Assembly: GCA_024229935.1 (NCBI GenBank)
Contig: JAAERX010000084.1
Coordinates: 1 to 50,355 of the forward strand
Length of the DNA stretch: 50,355 bases
Direction: 5' to 3'
Origin: Gammaproteobacteria bacterium
GTDB taxonomy: Bacteria > Pseudomonadota > Gammaproteobacteria > Steroidobacterales > GCA-2729495
Part shown: in pieces, positions 26,654 through 34,538 of the stretch
How the letters are laid out: the number at the start of each line of letters is the position of its first letter
How positions within the stretch are numbered: position 1 is the first letter of the stretch
The notes under the pieces: model-generated
What the model saw: only the letters and a program-made list of their open reading frames with translations
What the model was told of the DNA's origin: nothing
Database searches by the model: none
Position numbers and translations under genes: made by a program

Positions 26654-27769
26654 TTAGCCTCGCAATATACGCTGGAGAAAAGGTAGGCTGGTATCCATAC
26701 GATTATCAATACCCGAATGGGTACCATCAAATTCCTCATAGCAGTGCTCAATACCAATGGCATGCAAGCGCTGCGAGAGTATTCGGCTACCGTACTGAAT
26801 GTGATATTGATCGCGCCAGCCACAATCTATATAGATGCCTTTTAGCTTTGCCAGATTGGCCTTTGAGCGTTTAACAAGGTTAATGGGATCATGTCTTAAC
26901 CACTGCCGCCAACGTTCTGGAATAAGCTCACCGGTATCAAGATCAAAAGGCACGCGAAATCCGTTTGCTACAGAAGGGTCCGGGTCATAAGTTGCTGCCA
27001 TACACAAATTCATTAGGCAATGCATTTCATTAGGGTTTAGGCGCTCACGTTTCCATACATGCTTTAAAAAGGCAACAATTCGCCCATCATCCTTACCTGC
27101 TTCCAGACCAGTATTATTGCCTTGTCCTGAAATCTGCCATACACCGGGACGCTGTTTGGGTTCTTTAAAACGCGCTAGCTGAGTCAGGGTATTTGGCCAG
27201 TCAGAACGATAAATAAAATCAAAATAGCTATCACCGGAATGACATGCAATTGCACCCCAGTATTTTGCGTACTTCATACCGTGGATAAGCGAACCATAAC
27301 CACCTGAGGACTTACCAAAGCAACCTCGATGCTCGCGTCCTGCGAGAGTCCGAAACTCTGTATCAATAAACGGAATCAGTTCCTGCGTTAGATAATCTGC
27401 ATAATTACCAATAGCTGTTGAATTGACATACTGGTTGCCACCTAGCGAAGTAAAACAATCTGGAAAAACAATAATGCAGCCAGTCATTTTATGTGTATGC
27501 ATCAGCCGTGCGGCACGTTCGGGTACATTCTCATCAAAACCCTGCCAGTTGGTATGTGACTGACCAGACCCGGTATAGCCCACCAGATCAAACAACACAG
27601 GGAATCGCTTGCCACGTGCATGCCCGGCATTACGGTCATAGCCTGGTGGCAACCAGACATGAAATTTTCGCAGGGAAGGGTCACCCAGCGGGTTATCAGC
27701 CAGAATGCTAGACTCGTATTCAACACTAACCGTTGTGCCTGGTTGCCCCTCAAAACGCTTTATGGCCAT
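26654..27769 (-). CDS. alpha/beta-hydrolase esterase (esterase D / PHB-depolymerase-like)
   Basis: This 371-residue alpha/beta hydrolase has the nucleophile elbow GKSSGGYGS near residue 150, an acid candidate in the IYIDCGWRDQYH strand and a C-terminal His in FDGTHSGID. The core (KRFPVLFDLVGYTGSG, IIVFPDCFTSLGG) matches putative esterases of the S-formylglutathione hydrolase type. No signal peptide is visible, so it acts in the cytoplasm. It is the last gene of the row marR - RCCR-like - epimerase - esterase (gaps 2, 44 and 32 bp), which suggests hydrolysis of an ester in the same pathway. Confidence 0.8.
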   Translation of the reverse strand: MAIKRFEGQPGTTVSVEYESSILADNPLGDPSLRKFHVWLPPGYDRNAGHARGKRFPVLFDLVGYTGSGQSHTNWQGFDENVPERAARLMHTHKMTGCIIVFPDCFTSLGGNQYVNSTAIGNYADYLTQELIPFIDTEFRTLAGREHRGCFGKSSGGYGSLIHGMKYAKYWGAIACHSGDSYFDFIYRSDWPNTLTQLARFKEPKQRPGVWQISGQGNNTGLEAGKDDGRIVAFLKHVWKRERLNPNEMHCLMNLCMAATYDPDPSVANGFRVPFDLDTGELIPERWRQWLRHDPINLVKRSKANLAKLKGIYIDCGWRDQYHIQYGSRILSQRLHAIGIEHCYEEFDGTHSGIDNRMDTSLPFLQRILRG

Positions 27770-27801
27770 ACAGCAGGCCTCATAACCTTAACTCTACTGC
27801 C

Positions 27802-28683
27802 TCAGCTATCTATAAAACTCTGGCCATCCTTTGCAGTATCAGGGTCACCCAACACAAAACCTGCATCCTTCAGTTTCTGGTTTGACAAACTCTTTGGGCC
27901 GCTTCCCGGTGCAACCCACTGAATAGGTTCCTTTCCGGCTGCTTCAATGATTTTGCCGAAGAAAGACTCCTTAGTCTCAGTGATGTCATTGATCAGGTTA
28001 TAAATACCCGATAAGTGATTTTCGATAGCAAAATCCAGTGCACGTACAACATCATCCCGATGAATAATGGCTGCAGGTGCACCACCATCAAACGGCACCG
28101 GCAAACCCGCCATAGGCAGGGTAGATACCTGCAAGCCACGCGGAACAAACCCTACCTGCGGGCCATAAATGGTGCCTGTTCGGTACACACAAACCTTACG
28201 CGTATCATTCTCAAGACCAAACAATAGGTTCTCAGTGTCGATATATACCTGTGCAAACGGAGATGCCGGCGTTGCAGGAGTATCTTCATTAACCACATCA
28301 GCACCACCGGCATTACCATAAGCACTCCAGGACCCCGTAAATACAATCTGTTTCAGGCTATCAGCAGCATCGATAGCATCAACCAGTGATTGCGCCGTAC
28401 CAGTATACGCATCGGTATACAGATCAAGGTCCATAACATACTTACCATCACGCTCAACCATGCCGCCTGCCATTGTCAGTAAAACGATATCCTGCCCGGC
28501 AATGAGTTCACGCATTTTGTCCCGATCACTACCTTTCATAACGACTACACGATCAGCAACAGCTTCCAGTTCAGCCACGCGAGCATCATTGGTTGTAGTC
28601 ACACTAATAATATGACCCTTGGCCTTCAGGTATTTAGCAGCGGCCAAACCCGTATATGCTGCTCCAACAATCGCAATCTTCAT
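27802..28683 (-). CDS. NAD(P)-dependent epimerase/dehydratase-type SDR
   Basis: This 293-residue extended or atypical SDR starts at the ATG at 28683 because GGAG lies 5 nt before it; seven upstream codons lack support. The Rossmann start is MKIAIVGAAYTGLAAAKYL (G-x2-x-x-G). The region IVFTGSWSAYGNAGG provides the Ser/Tyr area, and RTGTIYGP is typical of NAD-dependent epimerases. Related proteins include NAD-dependent reductases and NmrA-like binders, so a sugar substrate is not implied. It lies in the MarR-led operon between the RCCR-like protein and the esterase. Confidence 0.75.
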   Translation of the reverse strand: MKIAIVGAAYTGLAAAKYLKAKGHIISVTTTNDARVAELEAVADRVVVMKGSDRDKMRELIAGQDIVLLTMAGGMVERDGKYVMDLDLYTDAYTGTAQSLVDAIDAADSLKQIVFTGSWSAYGNAGGADVVNEDTPATPASPFAQVYIDTENLLFGLENDTRKVCVYRTGTIYGPQVGFVPRGLQVSTLPMAGLPVPFDGGAPAAIIHRDDVVRALDFAIENHLSGIYNLINDITETKESFFGKIIEAAGKEPIQWVAPGSGPKSLSNQKLKDAGFVLGDPDTAKDGQSFIDS

Positions 28684-28727
28684 TTTATCTCCATTTTTCA
28701 TCAATTAATTGTAGTTTTTAAATGTAT

Positions 28728-29480
28728 TTACTTGGCTGGGGTTTGCATTAAAGCCTTGATAGCCAGACCTGCCTCATCACCAACGATACGATAGACGCCA
28801 TTCCAGGCACGTGGGTCCAGATCATCTGCAAAGAACCGCTCAAGATGCCGCCTGTCCCGCTCACACTGAGCCACAGGATCAGTAACTGACCAACTATTCT
28901 GACTCGCCAGTGCAATATATTGCTCCAGATACGCAACTATACAGGGTGTTACCCGCTCTAGCTCATCCTGGTCTGTCTGGCTACTGGCAATACCCCACGG
29001 AGACATGTAAACAGCAAGCGCTGGGTTGGCAGGAGCCTGGGCACAGGAATTATCCCTATCAGATGTCGCTTTTTTATAGGGGCGACGCAACGGCCCAAAT
29101 ACGAGGTCAAACCATTCAGGGTAATCAACCGGGTCAAGCCGGGGAATAAAATCGACGTTATAGACAAAACCTGCAGGCGGAAACTGCACCGCCTGAGCAT
29201 GAAAGTGGGGCATAGAACTATCAGCCCGCCCCATAATAAATAACAATTGCGTTTCTACAGGCCCGGCAATCAACCGCAGATGAATCATACGATCCAGATT
29301 GTCACCAGACGGTGCAATCCAGTAACGCACATAGCCCGCTGTAGCATCTTTATTCTCAGCCTGATGCAACTGCATATAAGGACCCCTGTCTGCTGCCAGC
29401 TGCTCAGTCCAGTCACAAGCTGTGAGACTTTGACTAATTAATCCTTCAATAAACTGTAAAGAAAATGGGGCTTCAGACAT
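28728..29480 (-). CDS. protein resembling red chlorophyll catabolite reductase / ferredoxin-dependent bilin reductase
   Basis: This 250-residue protein has no signal or membrane segment. The block from Met90 (MPHFHAQAVQF, then FVYNVDFIPRLDPVDYPEW, 105-123) closely resembles the 'PHF-x-E-x-V-Q ... DLIPR-x-D ... HPEY' region that I remember from plant RCCR, a member of the ferredoxin-dependent bilin reductase fold. Further family-like features are YMSPWGIAS near 158 and a C-terminal helical region with RDRRHLERFF. RCCR reduces an open-chain chlorophyll catabolite. The substrate here is unknown; a bilin or other oxidised pyrrolic compound is a guess. The stop of marR lies 2 bp upstream of its start, so they are coupled. 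Alternative: an unrelated alpha/beta-sandwich protein. Confidence 0.5.
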   Translation of the reverse strand: MSEAPFSLQFIEGLISQSLTACDWTEQLAADRGPYMQLHQAENKDATAGYVRYWIAPSGDNLDRMIHLRLIAGPVETQLLFIMGRADSSMPHFHAQAVQFPPAGFVYNVDFIPRLDPVDYPEWFDLVFGPLRRPYKKATSDRDNSCAQAPANPALAVYMSPWGIASSQTDQDELERVTPCIVAYLEQYIALASQNSWSVTDPVAQCERDRRHLERFFADDLDPRAWNGVYRIVGDEAGLAIKALMQTPAK

Positions 29481-29482
29481 AT

Positions 29483-29908
29483 TTATTCTTCTTCCTGTAA
29501 GTCACTAAATAAACGTTCAAGGGATGCGGTCAGTTGTTTTATTTCAGCATCCTTAAGTGTACGGAGCATTCTTTGCACAAATGCTTCTGCATGTGGCATA
29601 AGTTCAGCTGTCAGTTCTCGTCCAAGGGGTGTAATCCATACTTCCACAGCACGACTGTCATCCAGAGCAGGGCGGCGGGTCACAACCCCATCACGTTCCA
29701 TCTGATCGATCACCCGACTAACTGCCGGCTGCTCACCACCACTAAGATCAGCAATCGTACCAATACGACTGCCATCAAACCGAGATAACACACTAAGCAC
29801 CTGCCAACGCCCTATAGTTAGTCCATGATCTCGTAAGGTTGTCACCCACAACTGGTTGGCACGCGATGTTACGCGGTTCAGAAGATAGGGCAGCATTTCA
29901 TAAGCCAA
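29483..29908 (-). CDS. MarR-family transcriptional regulator
   Basis: This 141-residue winged-helix regulator has the MarR layout: a dimer helix, LTIGRWQVLSVLSRFDG, a recognition helix region QPAVSRVIDQMERDGVV, and the wing with RRPALDDSRAVEVWITPLG (the D-x-R motif). MarR proteins usually repress divergent catabolic or efflux genes and release DNA upon ligand binding. A perfect 16-bp palindrome lies 38-53 bp upstream of its start, in the gap shared with the divergent DUF169 gene, which is the classic autoregulatory arrangement. It is the first gene of the operon continuing with the RCCR-like protein. Confidence 0.92.
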   Translation of the reverse strand: MAYEMLPYLLNRVTSRANQLWVTTLRDHGLTIGRWQVLSVLSRFDGSRIGTIADLSGGEQPAVSRVIDQMERDGVVTRRPALDDSRAVEVWITPLGRELTAELMPHAEAFVQRMLRTLKDAEIKQLTASLERLFSDLQEEE

Positions 29909-29945
29909 ATGAAACTCCTTCAGGCGGGGTGATCCAGCAGTTGTT

Positions 29946-29961
29946 ATATGTAATTACATAT
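29946..29961. promoter_or_regulatory. 16-bp palindromic operator candidate for the MarR protein
   Basis: ATATGTAATTACATAT is a perfect palindrome in the 117-bp gap between marR (minus) and the DUF169 gene (plus). Size, symmetry and position fit MarR-family operators. The 14-bp core is repeated at 13489-13502 upstream of the Tat amidohydrolase, and inverted half-sites occur at 11534-11566. Confidence 0.7.
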
Positions 29962-30025
29962 TTTACAGTGGTATCTGAAAATTACCAACACAGAGCAATA
30001 TCAGGCATTCATCAAGAGAGGCGCT

Positions 30026-31000
30026 ATGGCTGAATTCATGGAAATACACGATATCCTGCACGGTAAAGTACGTGGCAACCCTGTCGGTATCAGCTTATTT
30101 TACGATGAGGTTCCTAAAGCCTACCAAGGTATTAAAGTGGACCCTTGCGCTATCATCCGCAGCGCCATGGACAATGATGACATTGTTCACGTTGATAGGG
30201 AACATCAGGATTGCATGACCGGTGCCTTTACCGGTGGCTTTCATGAAGGCACCGAGGAAATACGCACAGGCCAATATATAGCCCGAAATATTGAGCCCTA
30301 TACGAATATTGCAGCAGCTCGCACCAAAGCAGGCAATTTTGTGCTTCCTCCTGGCATGGTAAAAGCTATTGGTGCAGCTCCCCTGAATAACATTCCAGAA
30401 GGCATCACAGTGGACTGGATCGTGGTTGTATGCAATCCACATTGGGCCAATTTTATAGGTGCGGCACGCTCAGTTATTGATGGTACACCTCCGCATGGTG
30501 CAGCCGGCACATCCTTTTGCAGTGAACTATTTGCCACGCCCTGGCATGAAGATAATGTAGTCATTACGCCCGGAGATATTGGTGGACGCATGAATAACCG
30601 GCTCAAGCCAGAGGAAATGTTTGTAATTGTGCCAATGAAATATACCGACAGCATGATATCAATTCTGAGCACTACCCCTGATGCACGAGCCATCCTGGAA
30701 GCCACTCGACCAGAAGGCTCACCTTACTGGGACAAACGTCAGCGCAAACAGGACAAAGAAGCGGCCAAAGCTGAGCGGGCCGCCGCGGCGGGAATTGATA
30801 CCAGTAATGATCTCAATCTCAGCATGGATTGGGATGAAGAAGCTCAGGCACTGATACGCAAGACCCCTGCAGGAATACTTGAGATGGCTATCGGTAACGT
30901 TGAAGATTACGCAGAAGAAAAGGGCATTCAACTGATAACCCGTGAAGTCATTGAAGAACAAATGCGCAGCATGGGCATGGACCCTGCAATGCTCAGTTAG
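30026..31000 (+). CDS. DUF169 (COG2043) protein with C-terminal protochlorophyllide-reductase-like domain
   Basis: This 324-residue protein has two parts. Residues about 15-215 match DUF169: conserved Cys at 41, 63, 136 and 165, LPPGMVKAIGAAPL, VDWIVVVCNPHWANFI and TPGDIGGRM. DUF169 has no settled function. After a charged linker (about 236-262), residues 268-312 (MDWDEEAQALIRKTP ... NVEDYAEEKGIQLITREV) match the pattern of PCP_red, the small C-terminal domain of the BchB subunit of dark protochlorophyllide reductase. Its role there is cofactor or substrate contact; here it is unknown. GAGAGG precedes the ATG. It is divergent from marR across the palindrome and followed 31 bp later by an SDR gene. 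Confidence 0.75.
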   Translation: MAEFMEIHDILHGKVRGNPVGISLFYDEVPKAYQGIKVDPCAIIRSAMDNDDIVHVDREHQDCMTGAFTGGFHEGTEEIRTGQYIARNIEPYTNIAAARTKAGNFVLPPGMVKAIGAAPLNNIPEGITVDWIVVVCNPHWANFIGAARSVIDGTPPHGAAGTSFCSELFATPWHEDNVVITPGDIGGRMNNRLKPEEMFVIVPMKYTDSMISILSTTPDARAILEATRPEGSPYWDKRQRKQDKEAAKAERAAAAGIDTSNDLNLSMDWDEEAQALIRKTPAGILEMAIGNVEDYAEEKGIQLITREVIEEQMRSMGMDPAMLS

Positions 31001-31031
31001 TTTATGCAATACACCTAAAGGCAATCCTGCA

Positions 31032-31898
31032 ATGAAAGATAAAACCTGCCTGATCACAGGCACCGCCAGCGGCATGGGTAGACTAACGGCTATGGCTGCA
31101 GCCGAGGCAGGTATGCATGTTATCGGTGTAGATTTTGATGTGGCTAACGGTCAGGCAGCTAAAGAAGAAATAACCACCAAAACCGGTAATGTTAATTTTG
31201 ACTTTATCGAATGCGACATCAGCTCAATGGCACAGGTAAGAGCACTTGCAGAACAGGTTAACCATGACTATGAGCACATTGATATTCTGGTAAACAACGC
31301 CGGTTTAACTGAATCTATCCGGCGAGAAAGTGCTGACGGCATTGAGATGACTATGGCTACTAATTTTCTGGGGCCTTTTTTACTCACCAATCTATTGCTC
31401 GATAAATTACGCACATCAACACCCGCACGTATTATTAATATCTGCTCCGATGCGCATAAAATGGCAAAGGGACTCGACTGGGAAGACATTGATAACAAAA
31501 AAAAATGGCACAAAGTAAATCATGGCTGCGGCTTTCAGGCATACGCCAGATCAAAGCTATGCCTCGTAGCATTTTCTTATGACCTTGCAGAGATCCTTGA
31601 TGGCACTGGTGTATCAGTTTATGCAGTGTCACCAGGGTATTTCATCAAAACAAACATTTTTAAACACATGCGCGGTGTCATGGGGCTAGGAGTAAAGCTT
31701 GTTAAACCTTTTTTACAATCTGTAGAAAGTGGCGCAAAAACCCATATATGGTTAACAACAACTCCAGACCTTGATGCCGCTACCGGTCATTATTGGGAAC
31801 ATTGCAAACTCAAGGAATCATCCAAGTTCACACACGATAACGAGTTACGCAGAAAAATCTGGGAATACGCAGTTGAAGTAACGGGTCTTGGGAATTAA
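31032..31898 (+). CDS. short-chain dehydrogenase of the retinol-dehydrogenase / POR-like type
   Basis: This 288-residue classical SDR starts at the ATG at 31032; the longer frame overlaps the DUF169 gene. Motifs: TGTASGMG (cofactor), VNNAG, catalytic Ser in INICSDAH, and Y-x3-K in FQAYARSK. The C-terminal part (GHYWEHCKLKESS ... KIWEYAVEVTGL) is like retinol dehydrogenases and light-dependent protochlorophyllide oxidoreductases, which act on bulky hydrophobic substrates. It is co-transcribed with the DUF169 gene and under the same probable MarR control. The actual substrate is not known. Confidence 0.85.
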   Translation: MKDKTCLITGTASGMGRLTAMAAAEAGMHVIGVDFDVANGQAAKEEITTKTGNVNFDFIECDISSMAQVRALAEQVNHDYEHIDILVNNAGLTESIRRESADGIEMTMATNFLGPFLLTNLLLDKLRTSTPARIINICSDAHKMAKGLDWEDIDNKKKWHKVNHGCGFQAYARSKLCLVAFSYDLAEILDGTGVSVYAVSPGYFIKTNIFKHMRGVMGLGVKLVKPFLQSVESGAKTHIWLTTTPDLDAATGHYWEHCKLKESSKFTHDNELRRKIWEYAVEVTGLGN

Positions 31899-31954
31899 CC
31901 CAAGGCAATTAATCTGGCAATTTAAGCTCAGGGCTGTTCAGAAAGGGGCGGGTA

Positions 31955-33166
31955 TCAGATAGCGCCTGATTTCTTTAATGCAGCTATCTGCTCATTGTTC
32001 ATGCCAAGCAGAGACCCCAGAACCTCATCATTGTGCGCACCCAGTTCGGGTCCCGGCCAGAGGGTCTCACCAGGGGTATCACTCAATTTAGGAATCATGG
32101 CGGGTATAGCCAGTGGCTTTCCATTTGATTCAACAGTTTCAAACAGTCCTCGAGCCTTAAAATGCTCGTCTGCAAACATATCAGCAACACTATAAATCGG
32201 CCCGCAGGGGACTTCAGCATCCTCAAGAATTTTAAGTGCATCAACACTCGTCATTGTATGCATCCAAGCCGCAATAACTGCATCAATTTCAGGCTCGTGC
32301 TCAACCCGACCAGCATTATCAGCAAAATGAGGATTGTCTGCCATATCCTGACGGTCCATGGCTACACACAAACGTTTAAAAATTGAATCGCCATTTGCAC
32401 CGATGATTACATCCTTACCATCAGAACAGCGGTAGGTGTTTGTCGGCACAATACCTGTCAGTGTTGAACCGGAGCACTCACGAATTTCTCCACCCCGATC
32501 GTATTCAGGAACAACTGATTCAAGCAGATTAAAAACTGCCTCATAAATAGCCACATCCACAACCTGACCACGGTGCTCAGGATCACTTAATTTACGAACA
32601 CAAGCCATGACTATACCCAGAGCGGTATGCAAAGCTGCAAGTGTGTCACCCATGCTCAGGTTTGGTCGTGCCGGTGGACGGTCTGGAAACCCATTCAAAT
32701 AGCGAAAACCACCTATGCCTTCACATACAGAGGCAAAGCCAAGTCGGTTGGAGTAGGGACCGTCCTGACCATAACCAGACACACGCGCATAAATAAGACC
32801 GGGATTGTCGTTGCGCAGGTCATCAGGACCAAGACCCCACTTTTCCATTGCACCAGGCCGAAAGTTTTCAATTAACACATCACTCTGTGCGGCAAGCTTT
32901 CTTACGATCTCTCGGCCTTCTTCAGTACGCAAATTGGCAGTAATGCATTTTTTATTGCGTGCCATGCTGGCCCACCAAACAGATGTATCACCATCCATCA
33001 TGCGCCACTTACGCAATGGATCACCCGCACCTGGCTGCTCAACCTTAATTACTTCAGCACCGAAATACCCCAGAAAAGATCCGGTAAAAGGTCCCGCAAT
33101 CAGTTGTCCCAGTTCGAGGACTCTGATGCCTTGTAATGGGCCGTGCGACCCGGTTTGATCACTCAT
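31955..33166 (-). CDS. CaiB/BaiF-family CoA-transferase
   Basis: This 403-residue class III CoA-transferase moves CoA between organic acids. The start GIRVLELGQLIAGPFTG, KVEQPGAGDP, the RNKKCITANLRTEEG block and the catalytic Asp in MGDTLAAL (about residue 170) are all present. The C-terminal ALKKSGAI ending is usual. Substrates of relatives include carnitine, formate/oxalate, aromatic and branched acids. It converges with the SDR gene. With the acyl-CoA synthetase at 1880 it indicates that the acid products of this region enter CoA-linked metabolism. Confidence 0.92.
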   Translation of the reverse strand: MSDQTGSHGPLQGIRVLELGQLIAGPFTGSFLGYFGAEVIKVEQPGAGDPLRKWRMMDGDTSVWWASMARNKKCITANLRTEEGREIVRKLAAQSDVLIENFRPGAMEKWGLGPDDLRNDNPGLIYARVSGYGQDGPYSNRLGFASVCEGIGGFRYLNGFPDRPPARPNLSMGDTLAALHTALGIVMACVRKLSDPEHRGQVVDVAIYEAVFNLLESVVPEYDRGGEIRECSGSTLTGIVPTNTYRCSDGKDVIIGANGDSIFKRLCVAMDRQDMADNPHFADNAGRVEHEPEIDAVIAAWMHTMTSVDALKILEDAEVPCGPIYSVADMFADEHFKARGLFETVESNGKPLAIPAMIPKLSDTPGETLWPGPELGAHNDEVLGSLLGMNNEQIAALKKSGAI

Positions 33167-33512
33167 TAAAGTTCTGATATGGCTATTGCAGGCGAAGTCT
33201 AGCGCATAAGTCGAGTAAAGTTACACAGACTCTGTCACGAAAAAGTACTAATCAGCCACTTCCCAACAATACAACCACCTTCCGGACGAAATACAACCGC
33301 CTTCTGGTCAGATCCCTGCCGTAACAGGCCACGTTTGGCCAATACAGCAAGAGTGAAGTAAGGCGTTCACTCTATGTAACCAGGATAACCTTGGCTTCTT
33401 TAATCAGATAACCCATCGATCAGTTCAGTGCCCCCAACAACCAGCTGAAAACAGCGACAAGGCTGGCTGGCAAATCCCAGTAAAAGAATTTGTCAGCTCA
33501 CGTTTACTAAGA
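33167..33512. other. 346-bp intergenic region with direct and inverted repeats
   Basis: No gene is visible. It contains an imperfect 17-bp direct repeat (ATACAACCACCTTCCGG at 33269-33285 and ATACAACCGCCTTCTGG at 33291-33307, spaced 22 bp, two helical turns) and a perfect inverted repeat AGAGTGAA / TTCACTCT (33350-33357 / 33366-33373, 8-nt loop). These could be regulator sites for the CoA-transferase gene, whose promoter must be here, or transcript-end structure for the P-loop gene on the same strand. Confidence 0.5.
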
Positions 33513-34361
33513 CTAAGAGTCCGCCCGACCAATTGATGCTTCAACCAGCTCCAGAAAGTCAGCTTCACTAGTTACCTGCGCAGCCTCAGCAGCCGTAATG
33601 GTGTAGCCATATTTATCAGCCAGGGCCTGGTATAAAGGTCGACGATGCTGCACAAGTTGGGGAAATATCCAGCGGGCAAAGGCCTTGGGGTCCATCTCAT
33701 CAGCATCTGACAAACCCGCTGTATCCAGATAAGTGCTTAGCTGGCTTATAAGAAATTTCTCGTTATAATACATTGGCTTGGGGTTGCTTTCTGAACGGTG
33801 TATTAACTCTTGCTCCATATCTTCATCTGCCCGGATATAAAGCACAACGGTATTTTCAGCCAGCACACACTCAGCTTCCGGGCTATCCAGTTCACAGACA
33901 CTACCACCGGTATCATTCAGAAAGTGTTGATAACCATAGATTTCTTGTGCCTTTGCCATGAAGCTGGCAACATCAACCATAGCATGGTTCTCTGCTTCAC
34001 GATGCAGATGCTGGCGCCGCAGAAATTCATCCAGACCCAGACCGCCCTGAGCTGATGACCCCAGTTGCCCCAAAAATGAAGAGATGGGTTCCAGGTTATG
34101 AATGGTGATGTTGTTGGCTATATAAATAGAATCACTGCGTAATAGATCCCTCAGAAAACCTACCTGCATGGCCTGCTGCCTGATGTTGTCCATAATGGGC
34201 TCATCAAGGTAGCGGGTACCAATACGGTAATCACCTGAGTAATGAAACCAGCTGCTTTGAGGCAGGTGATTGGATAGGGTAGTTTTACCCACACCAGACA
34301 TCCCAAGGATAGTAATTGCCTTGTGTTCCCAGTCACGAAATTGTTTTGCGCTCATATGCAT
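33513..34361 (-). CDS. P-loop ATPase/kinase-like protein
   Basis: This is a roughly 282-residue cytosolic protein with a Walker A motif ILGMSGVGKTTLS close to the N-terminus and WFHYSGDYRIGTRYLDEP following, as in small P-loop kinases. The middle (VLYIRADEDMEQELIHR) gives a later strand of the fold. I do not recognise a specific enzyme. The frame could extend to a TTG at 34397, but no ribosome-binding site supports this; ATGs at 34361 and 34355 are more plausible, also without a strong site. It is divergent from thrA across 177 bp. Its phosphate acceptor is unknown. Confidence 0.65.
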   Translation of the reverse strand: MHMSAKQFRDWEHKAITILGMSGVGKTTLSNHLPQSSWFHYSGDYRIGTRYLDEPIMDNIRQQAMQVGFLRDLLRSDSIYIANNITIHNLEPISSFLGQLGSSAQGGLGLDEFLRRQHLHREAENHAMVDVASFMAKAQEIYGYQHFLNDTGGSVCELDSPEAECVLAENTVVLYIRADEDMEQELIHRSESNPKPMYYNEKFLISQLSTYLDTAGLSDADEMDPKAFARWIFPQLVQHRRPLYQALADKYGYTITAAEAAQVTSEADFLELVEASIGRADS

Positions 34362-34462
34362 AGCGGCAATTGTTGCCGCCCAAGTCGCTCCTTGCAAGCG
34401 ACAGGCACTAAGGATGGCGTAATCCTGCCAAATATAGCCCCCTTTTGGGGAGATACGGTTAT

Positions 34463-34478
34463 CATACGCGCCCGTATG
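34463..34478. promoter_or_regulatory. inverted repeat in the leader of thrA
   Basis: CATACG-CGCC-CGTATG (34463-34478) lies 61-76 bp before the thrA start, just after a CCCC-CTTTT-GGGG hairpin (about 34438-34450). The gap is shared with the divergent P-loop gene. No threonine/isoleucine-rich leader peptide was found, so attenuation as in E. coli thrL is not supported. The site could be an operator or part of an RNA structure. Confidence 0.35.
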
Positions 34479-34538
34479 CCGCTACACGGCGTACCAATAA
34501 CAGTGATATCAGTTCCGTAAATTTAAGGATTTTGCAGG

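Noticed and set aside
34398-34538. thr leader peptide with attenuator
   Set aside because: No short frame rich in Thr/Ile codons followed by a terminator hairpin was found before thrA.
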